DNA of 12,019 nt, taken from Accumulibacter sp964428215 (lineage in GTDB: Bacteria > Pseudomonadota > Gammaproteobacteria > Burkholderiales > Rhodocyclaceae). Positions 1 to 7,343 of the stretch are shown here, piece after piece (position 1 is the first letter of the stretch; each line of letters starts with the position of its first letter). The translations under genes were made by a program, and so were the position numbers. The notes below the pieces were generated by a model. The model saw only the letters and a list, made by a program, of their open reading frames with translations, was not told the origin of the DNA and did no database searches. Location: NCBI GenBank assembly GCA_964428215.1, contig CAYRXO010000112.1, positions 1-12,019 of the forward strand, written 5' to 3'.

Positions 1-1140
1 CTCAAGCACGACCTGCAATTCAAGGATCTGGTCTCGCAAGTGCTGACTTTCGATTATCTCGGCGCGCTGGCGGTGTCGGTGCTCTTTCCGGTATTGCTGG
101 TGCCGCATCTCGGGCTGATGCGCAGCGGCCTGCTGTTCGGCGCGCTCAACGTCGTCGTCGCCTTGTGGGCCGGCTGGCTGTTCCGCGAACGATTGGCGTC
201 TTCGGCGCCCCGCCTGCGCGTGCAGGGGAGTGGCGCGCTGCTGCTGCTCGTGTTGGCCTTTGCCGCCGCCGGTCGGCTGACATCGCTGGCCGAAGCGCAA
301 CTGTACAGCGACGAAATCATCCACAGCGAGAGCACACCGTATCAACGCATCGTCGTCACCCGCTGGAAGGACGATCTACGCCTGCACCTGAACAACAACC
401 TGCAGTTCAGTTCGCGCGACGAGTACCGCTACCACGAGGCGCTGGTACATCCCGGACTGGCGACGCTGCCCAAGGCGCGGCGGGTGCTGATTCTCGGAGG
501 CGGTGACGGATTGGCGCTGCGCGAAGTGCTCAAGTATCCGCAGATCGAGGCGGTGACGCTGGTCGATCTCGATCCGGCGATGACCCGCCTGTTCGCGCAG
601 GCGACGCCGCTACGCCAGCTGAATGCCGATGCCTTGCGTTCGCCGAAAGTGCGCGTGGTGAATGCCGACGCGCTGCAGTGGCTGGAGGAGAACGCGGAAA
701 CCTTCGATTTCGTCGTCGTCGATTTTCCCGATCCGTCGAATTTCGCCATCGGCAAGTTGTACAGCGCGTCGTTCTATCGCCTGCTCGACAAGCATCTCAA
801 CGGCGGCGCCTTGGCAGTGATCCAGGCGACGTCGCCGCTCTATGCGCGGCAATCCTTCTGGTGCGTGGTGACCACCCTCGACAGCGCCGGCCTGCAGGCG
901 ACGCCGTACCACGCGCTGGTGCCTTCGTTCGGCGAATGGGGATTCGTTCTCGCCGGCCGGCAGCGCTACCGCCCACCGACGAGTTATCCGGTCGCCACCC
1001 GTTTTCTGACTCCGGAAACGACGCCAGCACTGTTCCTGTTTCCCGCCGACATGGCGCGCGTCGACGCCGAAGTCAATCGGCTGAACAATCAGGTGCTGGT
1101 GCGTTACTTCGAACACGAGTGGCGGCAGGTGATCCGTTGA
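1..1140 (+). CDS. Membrane-anchored polyamine aminopropyltransferase (spermidine synthase family), 5'-truncated
   Basis: The reading frame is open from base 1, so the N-terminus lies outside the window; 379 residues are visible. An internal GTG at 40 is not a convincing start, because the preceding residues read through smoothly. Visible order: hydrophobic segments encoded at about 52-170 and 226-280 (membrane part), then a cytosolic methyltransferase-like aminopropyltransferase domain. That domain has the nucleotide-binding GGGDG motif at 496-510, VDLD about 60 bases later, and the family's VVDFPDP...LYS...FY stretch at 712-780, whose Asp corresponds to the catalytic acid of spermidine synthases. 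Family role: transfer of an aminopropyl group from decarboxylated SAM to a diamine. The membrane-fused subfamily is poorly characterised and its true acceptor is unknown. The stop codon overlaps the start of the next gene, which implies translational coupling. Confidence 0.9.
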   Translation, partial: LKHDLQFKDLVSQVLTFDYLGALAVSVLFPVLLVPHLGLMRSGLLFGALNVVVALWAGWLFRERLASSAPRLRVQGSGALLLLVLAFAAAGRLTSLAEAQLYSDEIIHSESTPYQRIVVTRWKDDLRLHLNNNLQFSSRDEYRYHEALVHPGLATLPKARRVLILGGGDGLALREVLKYPQIEAVTLVDLDPAMTRLFAQATPLRQLNADALRSPKVRVVNADALQWLEENAETFDFVVVDFPDPSNFAIGKLYSASFYRLLDKHLNGGALAVIQATSPLYARQSFWCVVTTLDSAGLQATPYHALVPSFGEWGFVLAGRQRYRPPTSYPVATRFLTPETTPALFLFPADMARVDAEVNRLNNQVLVRYFEHEWRQVIR

Positions 1141-2807
1141 GCGGCGACCGGCGCGCTTTTCTGCGTTCGCTGGCGCTGGTCGCTGCCTCGCCGCTGGCAG
1201 CTTGCCGCTCCTCCGGCGTGCCGCCGCTGCCGCCGGGCGAGTTCATCGGGCCGTCGCTCGAACGCGGTCATCGCCTGCAACGCGGCGATTTTCCACCGCC
1301 GAGCGAAACGCGCCGCGTGCCGCTGTTGATCGTCGGCGCCGGGATCGGTGGATTGTCGGCCGCCTGGCGACTGGCGAAAGCCGATTTCGGCGACTTCCTG
1401 CTCGTCGAACTGGAGAATGAAGCCGGCGGCAATTCACGTGCTGGACACAACGCGGTCAGCGCCTATCCGCTGGCGGCGCATTATCTGCCCTTGCCGACGC
1501 GCGAGGCGGTGGCGGTGCGCGAACTGCTCGCTGAACTCGCGGTCCTGCAAGGCGACCCGCAGGCGGCGAAGCCGTTCTATGACGAACGTTATCTCTGCGC
1601 CAGCGCGCAGGATCGGCTCTATCGCGACGGCCGCTGGCAGGAGGGGCTGCTGCCGCAAAACGGGCTGACGGCCGCCGACCGGGCGCAGTATCAGCGCTTC
1701 GGCGAGTTGATCGACGGCTTCAAACAGCGTCGCGACCGGCAGGGACGGCGCGCTTTTGCCGTGCCAATGGCGCTATCCAGCCGTGACCCGGATCTGCTGG
1801 CACTCGACCGCCTGACGATGCGCGACTGGCTGCTGGCGCAAGGGCTGGATTCGCCGCCGCTGCACTGGTACGTCGATTATGCCTGCCGCGACGATTACGG
1901 CAGCGCCAGCGCGACGGTGTCGGCCTGGGCCGGCATCCATTATTTCGCCTGCCGCAACGGCGAAGCGCAGAACGCCAGCAGCGAAACGGTGCTCACCACG
2001 CCGGGTGGCAACGCCTGGCTGGCCAAGGGCTTGCTGCGCGTGGTCGAAGCGCGTGTCGGCCGGCGCCTGCTCAGCGACGCGCTGGTTTTTCGCGTCGCCG
2101 GTGGCGAAAGCACGGCGCGCAACGATCGTCTGTGCGTCGATCTGTGGCTGGCCGCGGAAAACAGAACGCTACGCATCGAAACCGGGCAACTGATCTGGGC
2201 GGCGCCGTTGTTTTTGCTGCCGAAGGTGCTGATCGGCCATGCGGCGTTGAAACAGGCGGCGGCCGAATTCAGTCACGCGCCGTGGCTGGTGGCCAACCTG
2301 ACACTCGAGCGCCTGCCCGAGGAACGCTACGGCGCAGCGTTGGCCTGGGACAATGTACTCTATCAGGCCGAGGGTCTCGGATACGTCGTCGCCACGCACC
2401 AGCAGATGCGCCTGCGTCCCGGTGCGACGGTGCTGACCTATTACCGCACTCTGGACAAGCTCACGCCGCCGCAGGGCCGGCAACTGCTGCGCACGACGAC
2501 GCGCGAGACGTGGGCCGGAAGCATCCTCGCCGAGCTTGCGCCGGCGCATCCCGACATCCGGGCGATCACCTCGCGCCTCGATATCTGTCGCCATGCGCAC
2601 GCGATGGTCCGTCCGCTGCCCGGATTGCTGTTCGGCGCAGCACGACAGCGATTCGCCAGCGACGGAGCGCATCTACGTTTCGCACATGCCGACGTCAGCG
2701 GTTTTTCTCTCTTCGAAGAAGCGCAATACCGTGGCGTGCTCGCCGCTGAAAGGAGCATGCGTCGCCTCGGATGGAGCCGGTTCTCATCCCTGATCGATGT
2801 CGGCTGA
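1137..2807 (+). CDS. FAD-dependent amine-oxidase-like protein with Tat lipoprotein signal
   Basis: The protein has 556 residues from a TTG start that overlaps the upstream TGA (TTGA). An AGGTGA at 1127-1132 sits just ahead of it, and starting here gives a complete signal peptide. Residues 4-10 are DRRAFLR, a Tat-type twin-arginine motif, followed by a short hydrophobic stretch and a lipobox LAAC with Cys at 23. Residues 65-72 (IVGAGIGG) form the FAD Rossmann motif; a Glu at 91 and GGNS at 97-100 fit the flavin amine oxidase/NAD(P)-binding family. The C-terminal FAHADVSGFSLFEEAQYRGV region is the usual second FAD contact. I infer a flavoprotein folded in the cytoplasm and exported as a lipoprotein. 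Substrate is unknown; the coupling to an aminopropyltransferase suggests a polyamine or related amine. The open frame extends upstream to 678, but that part lies inside the previous gene. Confidence 0.85.
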   Translation: MSGDRRAFLRSLALVAASPLAACRSSGVPPLPPGEFIGPSLERGHRLQRGDFPPPSETRRVPLLIVGAGIGGLSAAWRLAKADFGDFLLVELENEAGGNSRAGHNAVSAYPLAAHYLPLPTREAVAVRELLAELAVLQGDPQAAKPFYDERYLCASAQDRLYRDGRWQEGLLPQNGLTAADRAQYQRFGELIDGFKQRRDRQGRRAFAVPMALSSRDPDLLALDRLTMRDWLLAQGLDSPPLHWYVDYACRDDYGSASATVSAWAGIHYFACRNGEAQNASSETVLTTPGGNAWLAKGLLRVVEARVGRRLLSDALVFRVAGGESTARNDRLCVDLWLAAENRTLRIETGQLIWAAPLFLLPKVLIGHAALKQAAAEFSHAPWLVANLTLERLPEERYGAALAWDNVLYQAEGLGYVVATHQQMRLRPGATVLTYYRTLDKLTPPQGRQLLRTTTRETWAGSILAELAPAHPDIRAITSRLDICRHAHAMVRPLPGLLFGAARQRFASDGAHLRFAHADVSGFSLFEEAQYRGVLAAERSMRRLGWSRFSSLIDVG

Positions 2808-2871
2808 GGGCAGGCACCGGCGATTGCGTGCCGCATCTACTTTTCCACTGACAGACATTGCCGCCGCAGCG

Positions 2872-2891
2872 GGTTACAAATGGTTGCAAAC
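2872..2891 (+). promoter_or_regulatory. Tandem 10-mer, possible response-regulator binding site
   Basis: Two adjacent 10-base copies, GGTTACAAAT and GGTTGCAAAC, differ at two positions and lie one helical turn apart, 49 bases before the exported-protein start at 2941. From memory the E. coli RstA box is TACATNTNGTTACA; 2875-2888 matches all but two of its defined bases. Tandem half-sites in the same orientation are typical of OmpR-family regulators. Binding and identity of the regulator are inference. Confidence 0.4.
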
Positions 2892-2940
2892 TGCGTCCGC
2901 TGGCGGTCATCGTTGGCTGAGCACCGTCGTTATTCGACAT

Positions 2941-3384
2941 ATGAAAACGATCAAATCCGCCTGCAGCCTTGCGCTTGCCCTTGCCCTGGGGATGAACTCC
3001 CCAGCTTTCGCCGAGTACGAGCACAACTATCCTCACTACCCTCATGGACAGGCGGCACCGCCAGCGCCGACCTTCCAATATCAGCGACCGGCGCCACAGT
3101 ATTACCCGGATTATCGACAGCCCGCGCCGCATCGCCATCACGAAAGACGCGATCGCGATAGCGACTGGGTTGCACCGATCGCTCTGCTGGCGATCGCCGG
3201 TCTGGCGGTGGCGACACTGTCGCAACCCGCCCGCGTCGCGCCTCCTCCTCCCGCACCCGTTTTACCGCCGCCGGTCCGACCGGCAGCCGGCAATTACTGG
3301 CATTATTGCCCCTCTTCAGGGCAGTATTACCCAAACGTTCGTCATTGCGCGGCGCCGTGGCAACTGATGCCGGCCAGTTATTGA
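2941..3384 (+). CDS. Small exported Pro/His/Tyr-rich protein with C-terminal two-Cys motif
   Basis: The protein has 147 residues. I chose the ATG at 2941 because it opens a clear Sec signal peptide: MKTIK, a hydrophobic core, then PAFA|E with predicted cleavage after residue 24. The open frame extends upstream to 2797, but that extension lacks such features and overlaps the previous gene. No good ribosome binding site is visible. Residues 25-75 are rich in Pro, His, Tyr and charged residues; 76-93 form one hydrophobic segment; 100-115 are proline-rich. The end, YWHYCPSSGQYYPNVRHC followed by a Trp (residues 119-140), resembles a C-terminal motif that I recall in many small proteobacterial envelope proteins (YYCPxxxxYYPxVxxC..W). 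Function is unknown. It is probably periplasmic or inner-membrane anchored, and the tandem box upstream suggests envelope-signal control. Confidence 0.75.
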   Translation: MKTIKSACSLALALALGMNSPAFAEYEHNYPHYPHGQAAPPAPTFQYQRPAPQYYPDYRQPAPHRHHERRDRDSDWVAPIALLAIAGLAVATLSQPARVAPPPPAPVLPPPVRPAAGNYWHYCPSSGQYYPNVRHCAAPWQLMPASY

Positions 3385-3636
3385 ACTGCCGATCACGGCC
3401 CCTGGCGCGTCGTCGAACGTCCGCCTGAGCCGGTGTCGATCCTGTCGGCTGGCTGTTCTTTGGCAAGGCCTGATTCTGCAGAACTTTGCGGTGCAGACTA
3501 ACATGCGTAGGCATGCGCCAGATTTCGTGTTTGCCCGCCACTTCGTCGATACGGCACCAATATTCCGGCGTGCAGACCGGCCGCCGATCATTTTTCAGCC
3601 TGAAATTTGTGCGCTTGAGGTGGCTCGGTGATGCGC

Positions 3637-3656
3637 ATGACGATTAGCGTCGTCAT
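3637..3656. repeat. Perfect inverted repeat, candidate operator
   Basis: ATGACGA (3637-3643) and TCGTCAT (3650-3656) are perfect 7-base arms around a 6-base spacer. The repeat ends 7 bases before the -10 box at 3664 and covers the place where a -35 hexamer would sit. A dimeric regulator site is the simplest reading; the regulator is unknown. Confidence 0.45.
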
Positions 3657-3663
3657 CAACGCG

Positions 3664-3669
3664 GTATAC
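3664..3669 (+). promoter_or_regulatory. -10 box of the trpB2 promoter
   Basis: TATACT differs from the sigma-70 -10 consensus at one base. It lies 38 bases before the GTG start at 3707 and is followed by a T-rich stretch. No good -35 is seen at 16-18 base spacing (CGATTA at 17), so transcription may depend on a factor bound at the inverted repeat. Confidence 0.5.
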
Positions 3670-3706
3670 TCGCCCTTTTTATCGTCAGTCCTGCAGGGGT
3701 AAACAC

Positions 3707-5071
3707 GTGGAATCGCTACGCATCACGCTCGATCAATCGGAAATTCCAACCCACTGGTACAACGTCGTTGCCGATATACCCAATCCGCCGCTGCCGCCGC
3801 TCGGCCCCGACGGACAGCCGGTTTCTCCCGAGCAGATGGCGGCGATTTTCCCGAGGGTGATCATCGAACAGGAAATGTCTACCGAACGCTGGATTCCGAT
3901 TCCAGAACCGGTGCGTCAGGTCTATCGCCTGTGGCGCCCCTCGCCGCTGATCCGCGCCCGGCGACTGGAAGAGATGCTCGGCACGCCGGCGCGGATTTAC
4001 TACAAATATGAGGGCGTTTCGCCCTCCGGCTCGCACAAACCGAATACGGCCGTGCCACAGGCGTATTACAACCTGCAAGCGGGAATCAAGCGCATCACCA
4101 CCGAAACCGGCGCCGGTCAATGGGGGTGCTCGATGGCATTCGCCGGTCAGATGTTCGGCCTGGATGTGCGCGTCTATATGGTCAAGGTCAGCTATCAGCA
4201 GAAACCGTTCCGTCGCTCGATGATGCAGACCTGGGGCGCCGAGGTGTTCGCCAGCCCGTCCCCGATGACCCAGACAGGGCGCGATCTGCTGGCGCGCGAC
4301 GCCGACAATCCCGGCTCGCTGGGTATCGCCATTTCGGAAGCCGTCGAAGAAGCGGCGTCGCGTAGCGATACCAGCTATGCGCTCGGTTCGGTGCTCAATC
4401 ATGTCGCCCTGCATCAGACGATCATCGGCCAGGAAGCGAAAAAACAGTTCGAGAAAGTCGGTGACTGGCCGGACATGATCTTCGCGCCTTGCGGCGGCGG
4501 TTCGTCGTTTGCCGGCGTCGCCTTTCCTTTTGTCGCCGACAATGCCGCCGGCGGTCGCCATGGCCGGCCGACGCGGCTGGTTGCCGTCGAACCGACATCC
4601 TGCCCGACACTGACCAAAGGCACCTACGCCTACGATTTCGGCGACGCTTCCGGGTTCACGCCGCTGATGAAAATGTACACCCTCGGACACGATTTCATAC
4701 CGCCGGGCATTCACGCCGGCGGCTTGCGTTACCACGGCGACTCGCCGCTGGTTTCGCAGCTCTATCACGAGAGGCTGATCGAAGCCGTCGCCGTCAGCCA
4801 GTTGGCCACTTTCGAAGCCGGTGTCCTTTTCGCCCGTGCCGAGGGAGTGATCCCGGCACCCGAATCGAATCACGCCATCCGCGCGACGATCGACGAAGCG
4901 ATGCGTTGCAAAGAATCGGGCGAGGTCAAAACGCTGTTCTTCAATCTGACCGGGCACGGCCATTTCGACATGGCTGCCTACGACCGCTATTTCGCCGGCG
5001 AACTCGAAGACTTCGATTACCCGGCCGAAGCAATCCAGGCTTCGTTGACTCATTTGCCGAAGGTCGGCTGA
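3707..5071 (+). CDS. trpB2: TrpB2-type tryptophan synthase beta chain (PLP enzyme)
   Basis: The protein has 454 residues from a GTG start with CAGGGGT at 3694-3700, six bases upstream. It belongs to the fold-type II PLP enzymes and specifically to the longer TrpB2 branch, with an N-terminal extension of about 75 residues before the region shared with classic TrpB. Visible motifs: GSHKPNTA with the PLP-binding Lys at 111; TETGAGQWG with the catalytic Glu at 133; CGGGS phosphate loop at 262-266; EGVIPAPESNHA at 379-390; LTGHGHFD near 414-421. Family reaction: condensation of indole with L-serine to give tryptophan. TrpB2 enzymes generally work without TrpA, and no trpA or other trp gene is visible here, so indole salvage is a reasonable inference. 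The gene has its own promoter elements and ends 34 bases before the SPOR gene, so they may be co-transcribed. Confidence 0.92.
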   Translation: MESLRITLDQSEIPTHWYNVVADIPNPPLPPLGPDGQPVSPEQMAAIFPRVIIEQEMSTERWIPIPEPVRQVYRLWRPSPLIRARRLEEMLGTPARIYYKYEGVSPSGSHKPNTAVPQAYYNLQAGIKRITTETGAGQWGCSMAFAGQMFGLDVRVYMVKVSYQQKPFRRSMMQTWGAEVFASPSPMTQTGRDLLARDADNPGSLGIAISEAVEEAASRSDTSYALGSVLNHVALHQTIIGQEAKKQFEKVGDWPDMIFAPCGGGSSFAGVAFPFVADNAAGGRHGRPTRLVAVEPTSCPTLTKGTYAYDFGDASGFTPLMKMYTLGHDFIPPGIHAGGLRYHGDSPLVSQLYHERLIEAVAVSQLATFEAGVLFARAEGVIPAPESNHAIRATIDEAMRCKESGEVKTLFFNLTGHGHFDMAAYDRYFAGELEDFDYPAEAIQASLTHLPKVG

Positions 5072-5105
5072 GCCAGCTGGGGAAATCGACCTGAGAGCGT
5101 CGACG

Positions 5106-5813
5106 ATGCGCGTGTTGGTATTCACCCTAGCGCTGGCCAACCTGCTGTTCCTGGTGTGGACTCGCGGCCACCTCGGCGCCACTAACGGCGGCGAGATCGG
5201 TCGCGTCGAACAGCAGGTGCACCCGGAAAAGCTGGTCGTCGTCGCGCGCGGTCAGCCCCCATCTGTGAATGCCGCCAGCGCCGCTGTGGCAGCAAAACCG
5301 CAGGAGGCGCCGATCAAAGAGCAGAAAGTCGATCCGGCGTGTCAGTTGTGGTCCGAATTGCCCAATGCCGACGCCGATCGGGTCGAGGAGCTGCTGACCG
5401 AAAAATTCTCCACTGTCAAAGTCGTCCGTCAGGCATTGACCGAAAACAACGGCTATTGGGTATTCATTCCGCCATCGGCCAACCGTGATGAAGTCGATGT
5501 CAAAATCGCCGAGTTGCAACAACTGGGCGTGCAGGACTATTTCGTCGTTCAGGCCGCCGGACCGAACCGTTTTGCGATTTCGCTCGGCACGTATCGCAGC
5601 GAGGAAGCGGCTCAGACCGGCCTCAGCGGACTCCGTCGCAAAGGGGTGAAAAACGCTCAACTCGGCGAGCGCCTCGGTAAAAGCACGCTCAGCAACCTGA
5701 GCATCAGCGGACCGGCGGCGTCAGTCGAAGAAGCGCGACAGGCTATCGTCAACTTGTTGCCGAAAGCCGCCGTACAAGCCTGTCCGACGAACGGCAAAGG
5801 AAGTGCGCAATGA
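5106..5813 (+). CDS. SPOR-domain membrane protein
   Basis: The protein has 235 residues from an ATG, with a weak GAGAG about nine bases upstream. Residues 1-19 form a single hydrophobic anchor with a short positive N-terminus, so the rest probably lies in the periplasm. Residues 25-75 are a low-complexity Ala/Pro/Gln linker. Residues about 115-192 match a SPOR domain: YWVFIPP in the first strand, then an EVDVKIAELQQLG helix, FAISLGTYRSEEAA in the second repeat and a following helix. SPOR domains bind denuded septal peptidoglycan, so a role at the division site is likely but unproven. Cys at 79 and 226 could pair outside the cytoplasm. The stop overlaps the coaE start (ATGA), so the two are translationally coupled. 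Confidence 0.8.
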   Translation: MRVLVFTLALANLLFLVWTRGHLGATNGGEIGRVEQQVHPEKLVVVARGQPPSVNAASAAVAAKPQEAPIKEQKVDPACQLWSELPNADADRVEELLTEKFSTVKVVRQALTENNGYWVFIPPSANRDEVDVKIAELQQLGVQDYFVVQAAGPNRFAISLGTYRSEEAAQTGLSGLRRKGVKNAQLGERLGKSTLSNLSISGPAASVEEARQAIVNLLPKAAVQACPTNGKGSAQ

Positions 5814-6415
5814 CTTACATCGTTGGCCTGACCGGCGGCATCGGTAGCGGCAAAAGCACAGTCGCCGATCTGCTGGCCGTAAAAGGCGCCGCGCTGGTCG
5901 ATACTGACGTCATCGCGCATCAGCTGACCGCAGCGCATGGCTCGGCGATGGAGGCAATCGCGGATGCCTTCGGTGCCGAGGTGGTGACGGTCGACGGCGC
6001 GCTCGACCGCGCGGCGATGCGCCGCCTGGCGTTTTCCGACCCGGCGGCGAAAACCCGTCTCGAAGGAATTTTGCACCCGTTGATCCGGCAACGGAGCGAC
6101 GAAGCTTGCCGGCAGGCGACCGCTGCCCCATACATCGTGCTGGTCGTGCCGCTGCTGGTCGAATCGGCCAATTACCGCCGACGCATCGATCGCTTGCTGG
6201 TCGTCGATTGCGACGAAGCGACCCAGATCGCACGTGTCATGCAGCGTAGCGGGCTGTCCGCCGGGCAGGTGCGCGCGATCATCGCTGCGCAGGCAACCCG
6301 CGCCGAGCGGCTCGCCGTTGCCGACGACGTGCTGCGCAACGACGGTGATCTGGCCGAACTGGCACCGCAGATCGATCGGCTGCATCATCAGTATCTTCGA
6401 TTGGCCACTGGCTGA
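5810..6415 (+). CDS. coaE: Dephospho-CoA kinase
   Basis: The 201-residue protein phosphorylates the ribose 3'-OH of dephospho-CoA with ATP, the last step of coenzyme A synthesis, in the cytoplasm. The P-loop GLTGGIGSGKST is at residues 6-17. VDTD at 30-33 carries the conserved catalytic-region Asp. LHPLIR and VPLLVES are characteristic of the CoaE lid and substrate region, and the C-terminal IAAQATRAERLAVADDVLRNDG is the usual family tail. Length is normal for the family. The ATG overlaps the stop of the SPOR gene. In many proteobacteria coaE sits between pilD and zapD; pilD is not present here and the SPOR gene takes the upstream place. Confidence 0.96.
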   Translation: MTYIVGLTGGIGSGKSTVADLLAVKGAALVDTDVIAHQLTAAHGSAMEAIADAFGAEVVTVDGALDRAAMRRLAFSDPAAKTRLEGILHPLIRQRSDEACRQATAAPYIVLVVPLLVESANYRRRIDRLLVVDCDEATQIARVMQRSGLSAGQVRAIIAAQATRAERLAVADDVLRNDGDLAELAPQIDRLHHQYLRLATG

Positions 6416-6429
6416 CTTCACCGCGGACG

Positions 6430-6458
6430 TTGAGGTTTTAACGCAAATGATTCAGAAT
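6430..6458 (+). promoter_or_regulatory. Weak sigma-70-like promoter before zapD
   Basis: TTGAGG (6430-6435) and CAGAAT (6453-6458) each match 4 of 6 consensus bases, with the standard 17-base spacing. The -10 lies within a small palindrome, GATTCAGAATC (6449-6459). It could give zapD its own transcription in addition to read-through from coaE. Confidence 0.3.
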
Positions 6459-6493
6459 CGTCGAGAAAATTCGTTCACCATGCCGGCTGCCGT

Positions 6494-7249
6494 GTGATCA
6501 CCTACGAATATCCTTTCAACGAGCGCATACGCACGCTGTTGCGTCTTGAGGATTTGTTCCAGAAGGCGTCCAGTTTCATGCAGCGCGACGGGTCACAGGA
6601 ACATCATGTCGTTCTGATGACCCTGTTCGAAATTCTCGATGTCGCCGGTCGCGCCGACCTGAAAATGGATCTGATCCAGGAACTCGAACGGCAACGGCAA
6701 AGCCTGTTGAGTTTCCGTAATAACCCCGACATCTCCGAAGACGCCTTGTCCGGCGCACTCTACGAAATCGAGCAGGCGTCGGCCGCCCTGCTGGCTCTTG
6801 CCGGCCGCTTTGGCCAGCATCTTCGCGACAATGACTGGCTGATGAGCATCAAAAGCCGCGCCAGCATCCCCGGTGGGGTGTGTGAATTCGACCTGCCGTC
6901 CTACCATTACTGGCGCCATCAGAGCGCCGACGTCCGTCGCGAAGCCCTGCTGGCCTGGCTGCAACCGATGTTGCCCCTGCGCGATGCGCTGGCCATCGTT
7001 CTACGTCTGCTGCGTGCCAGCGGCCGTGCCGAGCAGCATGTCGCCACCAACGGTGCTTTCCAGTTGATGCTCGGCGGCAGCAGTTCGCAGATGGTGCGCA
7101 TTTCGATGCGCCTGCATGCGCCGTACATCCCGGAAATCAGCGCCAACAAATACGCGCTGAACATCCGCTTCACCCGCCCGGACAGCGACCACCGTCCGCG
7201 TCATTGTGATCACGACGTCGAATTCGGCATGCTGTTCTGCAACCTGTAA
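6494..7249 (+). CDS. zapD: Cell division protein ZapD
   Basis: The protein has 251 residues from a GTG; starting here gives the family's usual opening, ITYEYPFNERIRTLLRLEDLF. No strong ribosome binding site is seen. ZapD (formerly YacF, DUF1342) is a cytosolic FtsZ-binding protein that bundles protofilaments and helps the Z-ring assemble. The N-terminal two thirds are largely helical and the C-terminal part holds the beta-rich region ending in HDVEFGMLFCNL. Length and motifs are complete. It lies 78 bases after coaE, the classic pairing. In many relatives yacG follows; here there is no room for it before the hydrolase gene. Confidence 0.95.
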   Translation: MITYEYPFNERIRTLLRLEDLFQKASSFMQRDGSQEHHVVLMTLFEILDVAGRADLKMDLIQELERQRQSLLSFRNNPDISEDALSGALYEIEQASAALLALAGRFGQHLRDNDWLMSIKSRASIPGGVCEFDLPSYHYWRHQSADVRREALLAWLQPMLPLRDALAIVLRLLRASGRAEQHVATNGAFQLMLGGSSSQMVRISMRLHAPYIPEISANKYALNIRFTRPDSDHRPRHCDHDVEFGMLFCNL

Positions 7250-7343
7250 CCTGGCAGTCATCCGCCGACGCCTCACTACTTCTTGCCCGCTGCCCCGGTC
7301 CGCTTTCGTTCAACCGATTTACACGTCAATACGGGAAATGATC

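Larger units (their letters stand above)
3385..3706. other. Intergenic region of 322 bases with promoter elements
   Basis: No convincing gene is present on either strand. The right end holds an inverted repeat, a -10 box and the ribosome binding site of the next gene. The middle (about 3480-3610) reads on the - strand as a coding-like stretch without a proper start; it contains EYWCRIDEV and, further on, EIWRMPTHVSLHRKVL. It may be a gene remnant or chance. A short hairpin (CATGC, GTAG loop, GCATG) lies near 3502-3515. I see no terminator with a T-tract after the exported-protein gene. Confidence 0.5.

Noticed and set aside
678..1136. Upstream extension of the FAD oxidoreductase frame
   Set aside because: It lies wholly inside the aminopropyltransferase gene and would bury the Tat/lipoprotein signal in the middle of the protein.
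3716..5182. 488-codon open frame on the - strand
   Set aside because: It lies opposite trpB2, which has full family motifs. The translation resembles no family and is Arg-rich, as expected of a shadow frame in GC-rich coding DNA.
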